Shown here: positions 41,948-51,665 of the stretch, piece after piece
How the letters are laid out: each line of letters starts with the position of its first letter
Numbering within the stretch: the stretch's first letter is position 1
Origin: CBDDHT01 sp965228615
GTDB lineage: Bacteria > Pseudomonadota > Alphaproteobacteria > Rhizobiales > Methyloligellaceae
Length of the DNA: 64,000 nt
NCBI GenBank assembly: GCA_965228615.1
Contig: CBDDHT010000004.1
Span: 3,533,702-3,597,701, forward strand
Reading direction: 5' to 3'
The notes under the pieces: model-generated
Databases searched by the model: none
The model's input: the letters and a program-made list of their open reading frames with translations, nothing else
What the model was told of the DNA's origin: nothing
Translations under genes and position numbers: made by a program

Positions 41948-44335
41948 ATGCCTGCAACCGAATGCAAACTCTGCGCACTGCCGAACCCGGACCCGCCGAT
42001 CGAGGGTGACGGGCACGCTTTCTGCTGCATCGGTTGCAGAGAGGTGTATCGGCATTTCGGCGAAGATGTTCTGAGTGCACGAGACGCGGATGCCGGCGTA
42101 GAGGCGCAGGTCTTGCCGGAAGGAGAAGAAGCCTTCCTGCGGATCGACGGCATGCACTGTTCCTCCTGCGAGATCCTGTTTGAGCGGACGTCCGAGCGGA
42201 TCGATGGCATCCTGTCCGTCGCTTCGAGTTACGCCACCGCGACCGCAAAGATCATCTACGATCCGGAACGCATCGATGCCGCTCAGCTGCCAAGGCGCCT
42301 GAGCCGGGCCGGTTACACGGCCCGGCAACGGAGCGACATTCCCGACGAGCACGACGACCGGATGTCACTGTTGCGCGTCACGGCCGCGACGTCGATTGCC
42401 GCCGTTATCATGATGCTCTATCTCGCCTTCTATTATCCGACGCATCTGGGGATCGTGCCGATCGAAGACCTGGAGCCGGTGCGCTGGCTCGCATTCTTTG
42501 CCGTTCCGCACGTGCTCTTCGCGCTCACGACGATCCTGATCGCCTATGCCGGAGCACCGATTTTTCGCGGTGCCTGGATCGGGATTCGCGCGGGTGTCCT
42601 CAACATGGACAACCTGCTGGCAATCGCCATTCTGGCTGCCTATGCCTACAGCGTCGGCCAGCTGATCGCAGGCTCGCTCGAACTCTACTTCGATGTCGCC
42701 GCCGCGATTGTCACCGTTGTCACCGTCGGGCGCTATTTTGAACAAGGTGCGCGCGGCGAGGCGACGGACGAGCTCACAAAGCTCATGGACGTATGCTCGC
42801 CGTTCGCCCGCATTCGCGAGAATGGCGAGCTGGTGCAACGGGACATTGCCGACCTCAAACCGAATGACCGCATTGTCGTCTGGCATTATGAGCCGGTTCC
42901 GCTCAATGGAACCATTGTCAGGGGCGAGGCGGCCGTCGATGAATCGCTGATGACGGGTGAGCCATATCCGGTCACCCGCGGTCCCGGCGATGAGGTATTG
43001 GGCGGCACTGTTGTCGTCGAAGGAGAAATCGAATTCGAGGCGGGACCATTGGCGACTAGCCAGGTGGATACGCTCTCACGCGTGCTATGGAGCGTCCAAA
43101 GCTCGCTTGCCGGTGCGCGCGGCATTGCTGACCGGCTGGCACGGGTCTTCGTGCCTGCCGTTCTTGCACTGGCGGCTCTGGTAACGGCAGGCACGCTGTT
43201 CTTCGGCGCGCCACTTGGCTTTGCATTGCTGACGGGGCTCGCGACTTTGATCGTCTCATGCCCTTGTACGTTTGGCTTGGCGATCCCTCTGACGACGGCG
43301 GCCGCCGTGAGCACGGCTCTGCGGCATGGCATCATTCTCACCAGCGCCGATGTCTTCGAGAAGATCCCGCAGATCGACATTGTCGCGATTGACAAGACCG
43401 GGACGCTTTCGACGGGCGATATGACGGTGGTCGAAACCTTCGGCGCTCAGCAGGTTATCGAATTTGCCGCCGCCGTCGAACGCCGTTCCGGCCATCCGAT
43501 CGCCCAGGCGATCGCCCGCCTGGATGACCGCTACTCGGCCAGCGATCTCGTCATCCATCCGGGCCGCGGGGCTGTTGCAACGGTGGAAGGCCGCAAAGTG
43601 GCTGTCGGCGCGCGGACACTCTTCGCAACGTTGGGATGGGAGATACCGGACCGGATCATCGCCTCCACCGATACGGTCGGACAGGGCGAGGGCGTCATTT
43701 CGTATGTCGGCTGGGATGGCGTGGTCCATGGCGCGATCGCCACTTCGGATCGATCGCGCCCGGAATGGGAGGATGTCGTCGAACGGCTTCGCAGCCGCAC
43801 GCGCGTTGTCCTGCTGACCGGTGCCGAGCATCCTAGCGGCTACGAGGATAAGGTGGACGAGGTCTATGCAGGTGTTCCGCCGGAAGCCAAGGCCGCCGTC
43901 ATCCGACGCCTCAAGTCCGAAGGCACGGTTGTCATGATCGGCGACGGCAGCAACGATGCGCCGGCGCTCGCCGCTGCCGATCTCGGCATAGCGTTCGGGG
44001 CACCGACGGCACTCGCGGTCGATGCCGCCGACGTGGTCATTCCGGGCGATCGCCTGAACCGGATCTTCGACGCCTTCGATGTCATCGCCGTGACGCGCCG
44101 CCGGGTTCGCCAGAACCTCGGATGGGCGCTACTCTACAATGCGACCGCCATTCCGCTGGCAATGAGCGGGCATCTCAATCCGCTCTTTGCGGCCCTGGCA
44201 ATGTCGGCGAGCAGTCTGCTCGTGGTCTGGAATTCTTCACGGCCTCTCGGACTTCATGGCGGCGTCGCTCCAGTCGAAGCATCGAACCGGACGCTTGGCA
44301 ATCCTTCGGCAAGTGTCGGCTCCGCGAAGATCTGA
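41948..44335 (+). CDS. Cu+-type P1B-ATPase (FixI/CcoI-like)
   Basis: About 795 residues from the ATG at 41948; in-frame ATGs at 41897 and 41900 or a GTG at 41885 could add up to 21 residues, and none has a good ribosome site. The N-terminus has a Cys-rich CKLCALPNP...CCIGC segment, then a metal-binding domain with GMHCSSCEILFERT. The core has SCPCTFGLAIP (CPC), DKTGTLSTGD (phosphorylated Asp), the SGHPIAQAI nucleotide-domain HP and GDGSNDAPAL. The late helices carry YNATAIPLA and AMSASSLLVVWNSSR, typical of Cu+ pumps. FixI/CcoI pumps load copper for heme-copper oxidases, matching the divergent CuA oxidoreductase genes. Confidence 0.9.
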   Translation: MPATECKLCALPNPDPPIEGDGHAFCCIGCREVYRHFGEDVLSARDADAGVEAQVLPEGEEAFLRIDGMHCSSCEILFERTSERIDGILSVASSYATATAKIIYDPERIDAAQLPRRLSRAGYTARQRSDIPDEHDDRMSLLRVTAATSIAAVIMMLYLAFYYPTHLGIVPIEDLEPVRWLAFFAVPHVLFALTTILIAYAGAPIFRGAWIGIRAGVLNMDNLLAIAILAAYAYSVGQLIAGSLELYFDVAAAIVTVVTVGRYFEQGARGEATDELTKLMDVCSPFARIRENGELVQRDIADLKPNDRIVVWHYEPVPLNGTIVRGEAAVDESLMTGEPYPVTRGPGDEVLGGTVVVEGEIEFEAGPLATSQVDTLSRVLWSVQSSLAGARGIADRLARVFVPAVLALAALVTAGTLFFGAPLGFALLTGLATLIVSCPCTFGLAIPLTTAAAVSTALRHGIILTSADVFEKIPQIDIVAIDKTGTLSTGDMTVVETFGAQQVIEFAAAVERRSGHPIAQAIARLDDRYSASDLVIHPGRGAVATVEGRKVAVGARTLFATLGWEIPDRIIASTDTVGQGEGVISYVGWDGVVHGAIATSDRSRPEWEDVVERLRSRTRVVLLTGAEHPSGYEDKVDEVYAGVPPEAKAAVIRRLKSEGTVVMIGDGSNDAPALAAADLGIAFGAPTALAVDAADVVIPGDRLNRIFDAFDVIAVTRRRVRQNLGWALLYNATAIPLAMSGHLNPLFAALAMSASSLLVVWNSSRPLGLHGGVAPVEASNRTLGNPSASVGSAKI

Positions 44336-44360
44336 AGGCATAAGGCAACGACAATTCCAA

Positions 44361-45110
44361 ATGGAACTGCCATTTATCACCGCACTTACGATCGGCCTTA
44401 TCGGATCAACGCACTGCATCGGCATGTGCGGCGGGATCGTCGGCGCGCTCAATGCGGGTTTGCCGCAATCGGGGCGGTCGCCGCTTTCGCGGATCGGTCA
44501 CCATCTCTCCTATAATGCAGGCCGCATTGCGAGTTATGTCATGGCGGGAGCGGTGGCCGGATTCGCAGGCTCGCTCATCGCGGAGGCGACGCTCGGCTCG
44601 GTCGCACCGATCGGACGTCTGATTGCCGGAATTCTGATGATCCTCTTGGGCTTCTACCTCGCAGGGTGGTGGCATGCCATTACGGTCCTCGAGAAGCTCG
44701 GTCTTCATCTCTGGAAGAGGATCCAGCCTTTCGGCAGTCGCTTCCTGCCTGTTGAGACGCCATCGCGCGCTTTCGGGCTTGGTCTGGTCTGGGGGTGGCT
44801 GCCTTGCGGTCTGGTCTATTCCGCGCTTGCGCTCGCGATCGTGGCCGCCTCGCCCGGGCAAGGCGCGCTGATCATGCTGGGCTTCGGCCTTGGGACATTA
44901 CCGGCACTTCTCGCGATGGGCGGCGTTGCCGAGCATGTTATGGCCCTCGTCCGAAAGCCGGCCCTTCGGCAGATCGCCGGCGCCAGTGTGATTTTGTTCG
45001 GTCTCTATACCTGCTTTACGGCATTTGGGGGACATAACCACCACCATGCCGCCGTCGACCACAGCACCATGAATCATGACATGGGCGCGCCCTCCGTTCA
45101 GCGCCAATAA
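44361..45110 (+). CDS. TauE/SafE-family (DsbD_2-type) membrane protein
   Basis: A 249-residue protein with about six membrane helices. It starts MELPFITALTIGLIGSTHCIGMCGGIVGALN, with the paired-Cys HCIGMCGG of the family that accompanies CcoI/FixI pumps, and LPCGLVYSALALA later. The C-terminal tail has a His/Met-rich stretch (GGHNHHHAAVDHSTMNHDM) likely to bind copper. Its gene begins 25 bases after the ATPase stop, so both should be co-transcribed, and it probably aids copper handling or electron transfer for oxidase assembly. Confidence 0.85.
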   Translation: MELPFITALTIGLIGSTHCIGMCGGIVGALNAGLPQSGRSPLSRIGHHLSYNAGRIASYVMAGAVAGFAGSLIAEATLGSVAPIGRLIAGILMILLGFYLAGWWHAITVLEKLGLHLWKRIQPFGSRFLPVETPSRAFGLGLVWGWLPCGLVYSALALAIVAASPGQGALIMLGFGLGTLPALLAMGGVAEHVMALVRKPALRQIAGASVILFGLYTCFTAFGGHNHHHAAVDHSTMNHDMGAPSVQRQ

Positions 45111-45262
45111 ACCAAGCCATAGACTTTCGCTGCAACCGACTAACGTCCCGCGGCAAATCAGCTTAGACTGTGGTCGGCTTGCGAGCTGAAGCCGCCCATT
45201 GTTTCTGCCGTGGCGGCGGATAGGTTTTGTGTATTGCGTGAAATGACGATGGAATCGGTCCA

Positions 45263-47062
45263 ATGACAGATGCGAATGGCCCCGGGCCGAACCTTCCCAA
45301 TCCTGAAAAACTGGCAAAGGAGTGGATGGACCTCGCCACCAAGAGCCAGATGGTCGTCAACGCCTTTGTGCAGAAGAACGAGATGGGGCAGGGCACGAAT
45401 CTGTTCGATGTCGAGGGCGTATCGAATGCCTTCCTGCAATTGGGCCAGAAGATGATGACCGATCCAATGACGGCCGCGCGGTCGAGCATGGATTTCTGGC
45501 AGGGCAACTTCGCGCTTTGGCGAACAATGATGAGCCGGGCTTCGGGACTGGAGCCGGGCGCCGTGGCTTCGCCGGAGAGCGGAGACCGCCGGTTTGCTGA
45601 TCAGGCCTGGAACGACGAGCCGTTCTTCGACTATCTCAAGCAATCCTACCTGCTGACGTCGGAGTGGGTGCGCACGGTCGTGCAGGATGTCGACGGGCTG
45701 GACGAGAAGGAACGCGCGAAAGTCGATTTCTTCACCCGGCAGTTCATGAGCGCCATGGCACCCACGAACTACGCTTTGACCAATCCGGTCGTCGTTCGGG
45801 AGACGGTGGAGAGCGGCGGTGAAAATCTCCTGAGCGGGCTGAAGAACATGCTCGGCGATCTGGAGCGCGGTAAGGGCCAGCTCAAGATCTCGATGACGGA
45901 CGAATCCGCGTTCGAACTCGGCAAGAACGTCGCCGCGACGCCGGGCAAAGTGGTCTTTCAGAACGAGCTGATGCAGCTCATCCAATATGAACCATCGACC
46001 AAACAGGTCCACAAGCGACCGCTTCTGTTCGTCCCGCCGTGGATCAACAAGTTCTATATTCTCGATCTTCAGCCCAAGAACAGCCTCATCAAATGGGCGG
46101 TCGACCAGGGCCATACGCTCTTTGTCATCTCCTGGGCCAACCCGACTAAGGCCCTCTCCGAAAAGACCATGACGGACTACATGCTCGAGGGCCCATTAGC
46201 GGCACTCGATGCGATCGAGAAAGCTACCGGCGAGAAGAGCATCAACCTGCTCGGTTTCTGCATCGGCGGCATTTTGAGTGTTGCGATGCTCGCTTATATG
46301 GCGGCCAAGAATGACAAACGGGTCAATTCGGCAACGTTCCTGACGACCATGGTCGACTTCGAGGACGTCGGCGAGATCTCGGTCTTTATCGACGATGCGC
46401 AGCTATCGACAATCGAGGGCGCGATCACGGAAACCGGCTATCTGGAAGGCAAGCGGCTGGCGAACATCTTCTCGATGATGCGCGAGAACGATCTGATCTG
46501 GTCGTTCGTCGTGAACAATTATTTGCGCGGTAAGGAGCCGATGGCGTTCGACCTCCTTTATTGGAATGCCGACTCGACGGCGTTGCCAGCAAAGATGCTG
46601 TCCGAATATGTCCGCAAATTCTATCTCGAGAACGGCTTGCGGAAACCCGGTCATATCCAGCTCGACGGCGTTCCGATCGATATCGGCAAGATCAAGGTTC
46701 CGAGCTACTTCCTGGCCACCAAGGAAGACCATATCGCGCCGTGGGCATCCTGCTTTCCGGCAACGCATCTCCTTTCGGGTTCGGTGCGGTTTGTTCTGGG
46801 CGCATCGGGCCATATTGCCGGCGTCGTCAATCCGCCGACCAAGAAGAAATACGGCTACTGGATCAACCGCAGCAAGATCGAAGACCCGCAGGAATGGCTG
46901 GCTTCGGCGAAGCACCATGAAGGGTCATGGTGGTCCGATTGGGGGCCCTGGCTGAAACGGAAAGGCGGGCCGATGGTTGCGGCACGCAAACCCGGCAGCG
47001 GCAAGCTGAAAGTGATCGAGGACGCGCCCGGCTCATACGTCAAAGTGCGGGCAAACGACTAG
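45263..47062 (+). CDS. phaC: Class I poly(3-hydroxyalkanoate) synthase
   Basis: A 599-residue cytoplasmic polymerase of (R)-3-hydroxyacyl-CoA into PHA granules. The lipase-like box is LGFCIGGIL with catalytic Cys333, and Asp489 (TKEDHIAPW) and His517 (ASGHIAGVV) complete the triad. Length and the GFCIGG box fit class I, which acts without PhaE/PhaR. phaA, phaB and phasin genes are absent from the window. It is convergent with apbE and only 8 bases away. Polymer storage fits a low-oxygen or growth-arrest setting, but no Crp/Fnr-type box was seen upstream. Confidence 0.95.
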   Translation: MTDANGPGPNLPNPEKLAKEWMDLATKSQMVVNAFVQKNEMGQGTNLFDVEGVSNAFLQLGQKMMTDPMTAARSSMDFWQGNFALWRTMMSRASGLEPGAVASPESGDRRFADQAWNDEPFFDYLKQSYLLTSEWVRTVVQDVDGLDEKERAKVDFFTRQFMSAMAPTNYALTNPVVVRETVESGGENLLSGLKNMLGDLERGKGQLKISMTDESAFELGKNVAATPGKVVFQNELMQLIQYEPSTKQVHKRPLLFVPPWINKFYILDLQPKNSLIKWAVDQGHTLFVISWANPTKALSEKTMTDYMLEGPLAALDAIEKATGEKSINLLGFCIGGILSVAMLAYMAAKNDKRVNSATFLTTMVDFEDVGEISVFIDDAQLSTIEGAITETGYLEGKRLANIFSMMRENDLIWSFVVNNYLRGKEPMAFDLLYWNADSTALPAKMLSEYVRKFYLENGLRKPGHIQLDGVPIDIGKIKVPSYFLATKEDHIAPWASCFPATHLLSGSVRFVLGASGHIAGVVNPPTKKKYGYWINRSKIEDPQEWLASAKHHEGSWWSDWGPWLKRKGGPMVAARKPGSGKLKVIEDAPGSYVKVRAND

Positions 47063-47070
47063 CGTGCTCG

Positions 47071-48129
47071 TCAGGCTTTGAGGACGCCGGCAAAGGCCGG
47101 CGATGAAAACGTTTTGAGATCGCCGCCATCCTTCGCAATGAAGAAGGCCGCGATGTTCTGCGTTTTCGCCAGTTCGAGCCCGGCATCGGGACCGAGAACG
47201 AAGAGCGCCGTCGACAACGCGTCCGCCTGCATCGCCGTTTCCGCGACAACGGTCACAGAAGCAAGGGCATGGCTGACGGGGCGGCCGGTTTGAGGATTGA
47301 CGATATGCGAGTAGCGCGTGCCTTCGCGCTCGAAGAAGATCCGGTAATCTCCGGACGTCGCCATTGCCCGATCGGAGAGCGGCACGATCTGTTGCAGTTG
47401 TCCGCGTCCCGTCAATGGCTTCTCGATGCCGATCTGCCAGGCTTTGCCGCTCGCGTTCAGGCCGCGGCTTCGCATGTCGCCACCGACTTCGACCAGGAAA
47501 TGCCTGGCGCCGGCCTGCTCCAGATAGTCGGCAATCTTGTCGACGCCAAAACCTTTCGCGATGCCGGAAAGATCGACCCGGATAGCGTCGCTGTCTTTGG
47601 AGAGGGCCGGGGCCGATGAACGGAGGTGAACGTTCCGGAAGCCGATTTTTGCACGAACGTCCGCAATCCGGGTTTCCGAAGGGACCGATTTGGAGTCGTT
47701 TCCAGGACCGAAACCCCAGAGGTCGACCAGCGGCCCGACGGTCGTATCGAACGCGCCTTCGGTAAGGTCGCTGAGGCGGCGGGCCTCTGTGATGACAGTG
47801 GCAGTATCGGGCGACACATCGATCCATGTCCCCGCGCCAGCCTCGTTGAAACGCGAAAGCTCCGAATCGGGCCGGTAGGTCGACATCTGTTGATTGACGG
47901 TCTCAAGGAGCCGGTTGATATCTGAGCCAGCGCGTTCGCGGCCAAGCGCGTTCGGCGCGTCGGCGATTTTCACGGAATAGGTCGTGCCCATGGTTTCGCC
48001 GTCGATCACGGTGAGATCGGTACCGGCGCCCAGTTCCTGGCATCCGACCAGCCCGAGAAGGGGCGTCGTCAGCGCCAAGCCTTGTGCCCCTCTCAGCACA
48101 TCGCGTCGTGAAATCAAATGCCGCATCAT
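47071..48129 (-). CDS. apbE: FAD:protein FMN transferase (flavinyltransferase ApbE)
   Basis: A 352-residue lipoprotein starting MMRHLISRRDVLRGAQGLAL, with a Tat-like twin Arg (SRRDVLRG) and a lipobox LLGLVGC. Family motifs are TMGTTYSVK near the mature start, VDLSGIAKGFGVDK, and YSHIVNPQTGRPV. ApbE attaches FMN through a phosphoester to Thr of target proteins, here presumably NqrB Thr229 and NqrC Thr225, at the outer face of the inner membrane. I chose the ATG at 48129 with AAGGAAGAA before it. It is divergent from the CBS gene, and nqrA starts about 900 bases away. Confidence 0.93.
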   Translation of the reverse strand: MMRHLISRRDVLRGAQGLALTTPLLGLVGCQELGAGTDLTVIDGETMGTTYSVKIADAPNALGRERAGSDINRLLETVNQQMSTYRPDSELSRFNEAGAGTWIDVSPDTATVITEARRLSDLTEGAFDTTVGPLVDLWGFGPGNDSKSVPSETRIADVRAKIGFRNVHLRSSAPALSKDSDAIRVDLSGIAKGFGVDKIADYLEQAGARHFLVEVGGDMRSRGLNASGKAWQIGIEKPLTGRGQLQQIVPLSDRAMATSGDYRIFFEREGTRYSHIVNPQTGRPVSHALASVTVVAETAMQADALSTALFVLGPDAGLELAKTQNIAAFFIAKDGGDLKTFSSPAFAGVLKA

Positions 48130-48380
48130 TTCTTCCTTGATTCGGGCCGTACGATCGAAACAGACCGCTAACGGCATGAGACCTCGAATACACCCATTGG
48201 CGATTATGCAAAACGATTGAAAAAAGGCTAGTTTTATGACCGAAATAGTCAGCTAAAGTCGAAATAGCCGCACTTGGTGGCTGTCGCAATGCAGACTTTG
48301 GACGTGGGAACGACTGCCGATACCCCAATGGGTTCCAATGCTTAGGCGGGTGCGGCAATCCGATGAGGAGGGCCTTAGAC

Positions 48381-48914
48381 ATGTCACCGACTTCCTATCA
48401 AGGGCAGATGCAGAAGGACGAAGATCAAAAACGCACCTATTCGCAGACCGAATCGACAGCCCTCGGCGCCACTCAACCCGGTATCACGGTCGCATCGATC
48501 CTCGCTCAAAAGGGCAATGAAGTCTTCTCGATCACACCCGAGACAACCGTTCTCGAAGCCATCAGCCAGCTGAACAATCGAAAAATCGGTGTCCTGCTGA
48601 TCGTCCATGCCGGCGATAGCAAACCTGTCGGTATTCTTTCGGAGCGCGATATTGTTCGATCCATCGAGACCAAGGGTCTCTCCCTCTTCGGGAGTCCGGT
48701 GAAAGAGGTCATGACACCCGATCCTTTCACCTGCACACCCGATGACACGGTCGACAGCATCATGCATAAGATGACGGCGAGTCGGTTTCGTCATATGCCG
48801 GTCCTGAAGAACGACCAACTCTGTGGGCTGATCTCCATCGGGGACGTCGTTCAGCATCGGTTGAACGAGTTGGAGTATGAAAATCTGAAGATCAAGCAGG
48901 CTATGGTCGGCTAG
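48381..48914 (+). CDS. CBS-domain protein
   Basis: A 177-residue protein with two CBS domains (about 50-105 and 110-165, separated by SPVKEVMTPDPFTCTPDD), a short N-terminal extension (SPTSYQGQMQKDEDQKRTYS) and no enzyme part. CBS pairs bind adenosine nucleotides or SAM, acting as energy sensors. The ATG at 48381 has GGAGGG about 8 bases upstream. It lies between apbE (divergent) and nqrA, 138 bases upstream of nqrA on the same strand; the leaders in front of the CBS and nqrA genes share a GGTGCGGCAAT-like stretch. Confidence 0.85.
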   Translation: MSPTSYQGQMQKDEDQKRTYSQTESTALGATQPGITVASILAQKGNEVFSITPETTVLEAISQLNNRKIGVLLIVHAGDSKPVGILSERDIVRSIETKGLSLFGSPVKEVMTPDPFTCTPDDTVDSIMHKMTASRFRHMPVLKNDQLCGLISIGDVVQHRLNELEYENLKIKQAMVG

Positions 48915-49052
48915 GCCGGCGATTGTTAGCAGGCGCGGGGGAACCGGACACATGTTGGGTCCGTTGGAGATGCGGCGAAAGGTTGTCTGTAAAGCCCCGG
49001 CTATCAATGCCATGACAGGCATCCCAGGTGCGGCAATTCGATCAGGCAGGGA

Positions 49053-50414
49053 ATGGCAAACGATACCTTCACGATAAAACGGGGGCTCGACCTTCCGATT
49101 GCCGGCGCGCCGGAACAGGCAATCAGCGATGCAGGCAAGGTGACCTCGTGCGCGATCGTCGGCGGCGATTATCGCGGCCTCAAGCCACGGATCCTGGTCG
49201 AGGTCGGAGACACGGTTAAGCTTGGCCAACCGCTTTTTGCGGACAAGCGGTTTGCGGACGTGGTTCACACGGCGCCTGCCGGGGGCAAGGTTCGCGAAAT
49301 CAACCGCGGCGAGCGCCGCGTATTGATGTCTGTCGTTATCGATATCGACGAGAAGGCGGGCGCCGTGTCCTTTACGAAACGCGCCGCTTCCAAAATCGGC
49401 GGCATGAAGCCCGAGACCGTCAGGAAAACTCTGGTCGAGTCGGGTTTGTGGCCGACGCTGCGGACGCGGCCCTATTCCAAGACTCCCGACCCCCAGTCGA
49501 CGCCGGCGGCCATTTTCGTTACGGCAATGGATACAAGCCCTCTTGCCGCCGATGCTGCCATCGTTATTGCCGACAATCCGGACGATTTCGCGAATGGCGC
49601 CCGGATCCTTGCCAAGCTCACCGACGGGCCCGTCTATATCTGCTCCGGTCCCAAAGCCGATATTCCCGAAATCGACGCGGGCAATGTAAGGCAGGCATCT
49701 TTCACCGGGCCGCATCCGGCGGGAATGGCCGGACTCCACATTCATTTGCTCGATCCGGTCCATGCGGAAAAAACCGTCTGGACCATCAACTATCAGGACG
49801 TAACGGCCATCGGGGCGCTCTTTCGGACGGGCCGCCTGCCTACCGAGCGGATTATCTCGCTTGCCGGTCCGGCTGCGGCAAGGCCGAGACTTCTGCGGAC
49901 ACGCCTCGGCGCCTCGACCCAGGACCTTATTGCCGGCGAAGTCGATGGCGGCGAAGTGCGTATCATTGCCGGCAATGTGCTGACGGGGCGCACGGCCATC
50001 GGTCCGCTTGCCTATCTCGGGCGTTTTCACCAGCAAATCACTGTGATGGAAGAAGGCCGCAAGCGAGAGCCTTTCGGCTGGATCATCCCCAGCATGCGGA
50101 AGTTCGCAACCGCCAACGTCCATCTCTCGAGCTTGTTCGCGAGACGCAAGAAATACGACTTCCACACCAATCTGAATGGCAGCCCGCGGGCCATGGTTCC
50201 CGTCGGTCTCTACGAGGACGTCATGCCGTTCGACATTCTTGCAACCCAGCTGCTGCGCGCACTGCTGGTGATGGATACGGATGAAGCGCAAGCCCTCGGC
50301 GCCCTTGAGCTGGACGAGGAAGATCTGGCGCTCTGCTCCTATGTCTGCCTCTCGAAATACGAGTACGGCATGGCCCTGCGGGCCAATCTCGAAAAAATCG
50401 AAGCGGAAGGCTGA
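49053..50414 (+). CDS. nqrA: Na+-translocating NADH:quinone oxidoreductase subunit A
   Basis: A 453-residue cytoplasmic subunit starting MANDTFTIKRGLDLPIAGAP, with the NqrA hallmark KRGLDLPI. It is the quinone-associated cytosolic subunit; it has a biotinyl-lipoyl-like fold at the N-terminus and no cofactor motif of its own. AGGCAGGGA precedes the ATG. It opens a cluster of six subunits plus NqrM, all with short gaps or overlaps. Confidence 0.95.
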   Translation: MANDTFTIKRGLDLPIAGAPEQAISDAGKVTSCAIVGGDYRGLKPRILVEVGDTVKLGQPLFADKRFADVVHTAPAGGKVREINRGERRVLMSVVIDIDEKAGAVSFTKRAASKIGGMKPETVRKTLVESGLWPTLRTRPYSKTPDPQSTPAAIFVTAMDTSPLAADAAIVIADNPDDFANGARILAKLTDGPVYICSGPKADIPEIDAGNVRQASFTGPHPAGMAGLHIHLLDPVHAEKTVWTINYQDVTAIGALFRTGRLPTERIISLAGPAAARPRLLRTRLGASTQDLIAGEVDGGEVRIIAGNVLTGRTAIGPLAYLGRFHQQITVMEEGRKREPFGWIIPSMRKFATANVHLSSLFARRKKYDFHTNLNGSPRAMVPVGLYEDVMPFDILATQLLRALLVMDTDEAQALGALELDEEDLALCSYVCLSKYEYGMALRANLEKIEAEG

Positions 50415-50417
50415 CGC

Positions 50418-51626
50418 ATGGGTCTGCGCGACAAATTCGATGCAATCGAGCCCTTGTTCCTCAAGGGCGGCAAGTACGAAAAATACTATGCCGTCTACGA
50501 GATGGTCGACACGATCTTCTATTCGCCGAAGACGGTGACCCAGGTGGCGCCGCACGCTCGCGCCAGTCTCGATCTGAAACGCATGATGGTCTATGTGTTT
50601 CTGGCGACGTTCCCCTGCATCTTCTGGGGCCTCTACAATACGGGCTACCAGGCCAATATGGCTCTCGCGGAGCTTGGCATGGCCAGTGCGGCCGGGTGGC
50701 GCGGCTGGATTCTCGACGCGTTCGGTATCGGGATTAGCCCGGACAATCTGTTCGCGTGCTTCATGCACGGCTTCCTCTACTTTTTCCCGATCTATGTGGT
50801 GACGATGGTTGCCGGCGGCATGTGCGAGGTCATCTTTGCCGTCATTCGCGGACATGAAGTCAATGAGGGCTTCTTTGTTACCTCGATCCTCTATGTCTTG
50901 ATCCTGCCCGCGTCGACGCCGCTGTGGCAGGTGGCGCTCGGCATCATGTTCGGGGTTGTCATCGGTAAGGAGATCTTTGGCGGCACGGGCAAGAACATAC
51001 TCAATCCGGCCCTGACAGGACGCGCCTTTCTCTATTTCGCCTATCCCGCTCAATTGTCCGGTGATGCGGTCTGGGTTCCGGTCGACGGCTATAGCGGCGC
51101 GACGTCGCTGGCCATTTCGGCCGCCGAGGGACACACGGCTCTTTCGGGTATAGACCTGACCTGGATGGATGCCTTTATCGGTAATATGCAGGGCAGTCTC
51201 GGTGAGACATCGGTCGTCGCATGTCTCATCGGCATGATCTTTCTGGTCTATACGCGGATTGCGAACTGGCGGCTGATTGTCGGATGTCTGATCGGCACCA
51301 TTCTCATGACGCTCGTCTTCAATGCGATCGGCTCCGACACCAATCCGATGTTCGCCATGCCCTGGTACTGGCATATCGTTCTCGGTGGCTACGCGTTCGG
51401 GCTCGTCTATATGGTCACCGAGCCGGTGTCCGCCGCCATGACCAATACCGGCCGCCTCTGGTATGGCGCGCTGATCGGCGTCATGTGCGTCCTCATCCGA
51501 GTCGTTAATCCGGCTTTTCCCGAAGGCATGATGCTTGCCATTCTCTTTGGCAATGTGTTTGCGCCGCTGATTGATTATTTCGTGACCAGCGCCAATATCA
51601 GGCGGAGGAAGCGGCGCCATGCCTGA
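50418..51626 (+). CDS. nqrB: Na+-NQR subunit B
   Basis: A 402-residue membrane subunit with about ten helices. It holds the covalent FMN site at DGYSGATSLA (Thr229) and riboflavin in the native enzyme. It is the main sodium and quinone-site subunit. Separated by 3 bases from nqrA. Substrate for ApbE. Confidence 0.95.
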   Translation: MGLRDKFDAIEPLFLKGGKYEKYYAVYEMVDTIFYSPKTVTQVAPHARASLDLKRMMVYVFLATFPCIFWGLYNTGYQANMALAELGMASAAGWRGWILDAFGIGISPDNLFACFMHGFLYFFPIYVVTMVAGGMCEVIFAVIRGHEVNEGFFVTSILYVLILPASTPLWQVALGIMFGVVIGKEIFGGTGKNILNPALTGRAFLYFAYPAQLSGDAVWVPVDGYSGATSLAISAAEGHTALSGIDLTWMDAFIGNMQGSLGETSVVACLIGMIFLVYTRIANWRLIVGCLIGTILMTLVFNAIGSDTNPMFAMPWYWHIVLGGYAFGLVYMVTEPVSAAMTNTGRLWYGALIGVMCVLIRVVNPAFPEGMMLAILFGNVFAPLIDYFVTSANIRRRKRRHA

Positions 51627-51665
51627 TCCGATTGCCGAAGTGCGTTCGCCAAAGGACGTGTGGCT

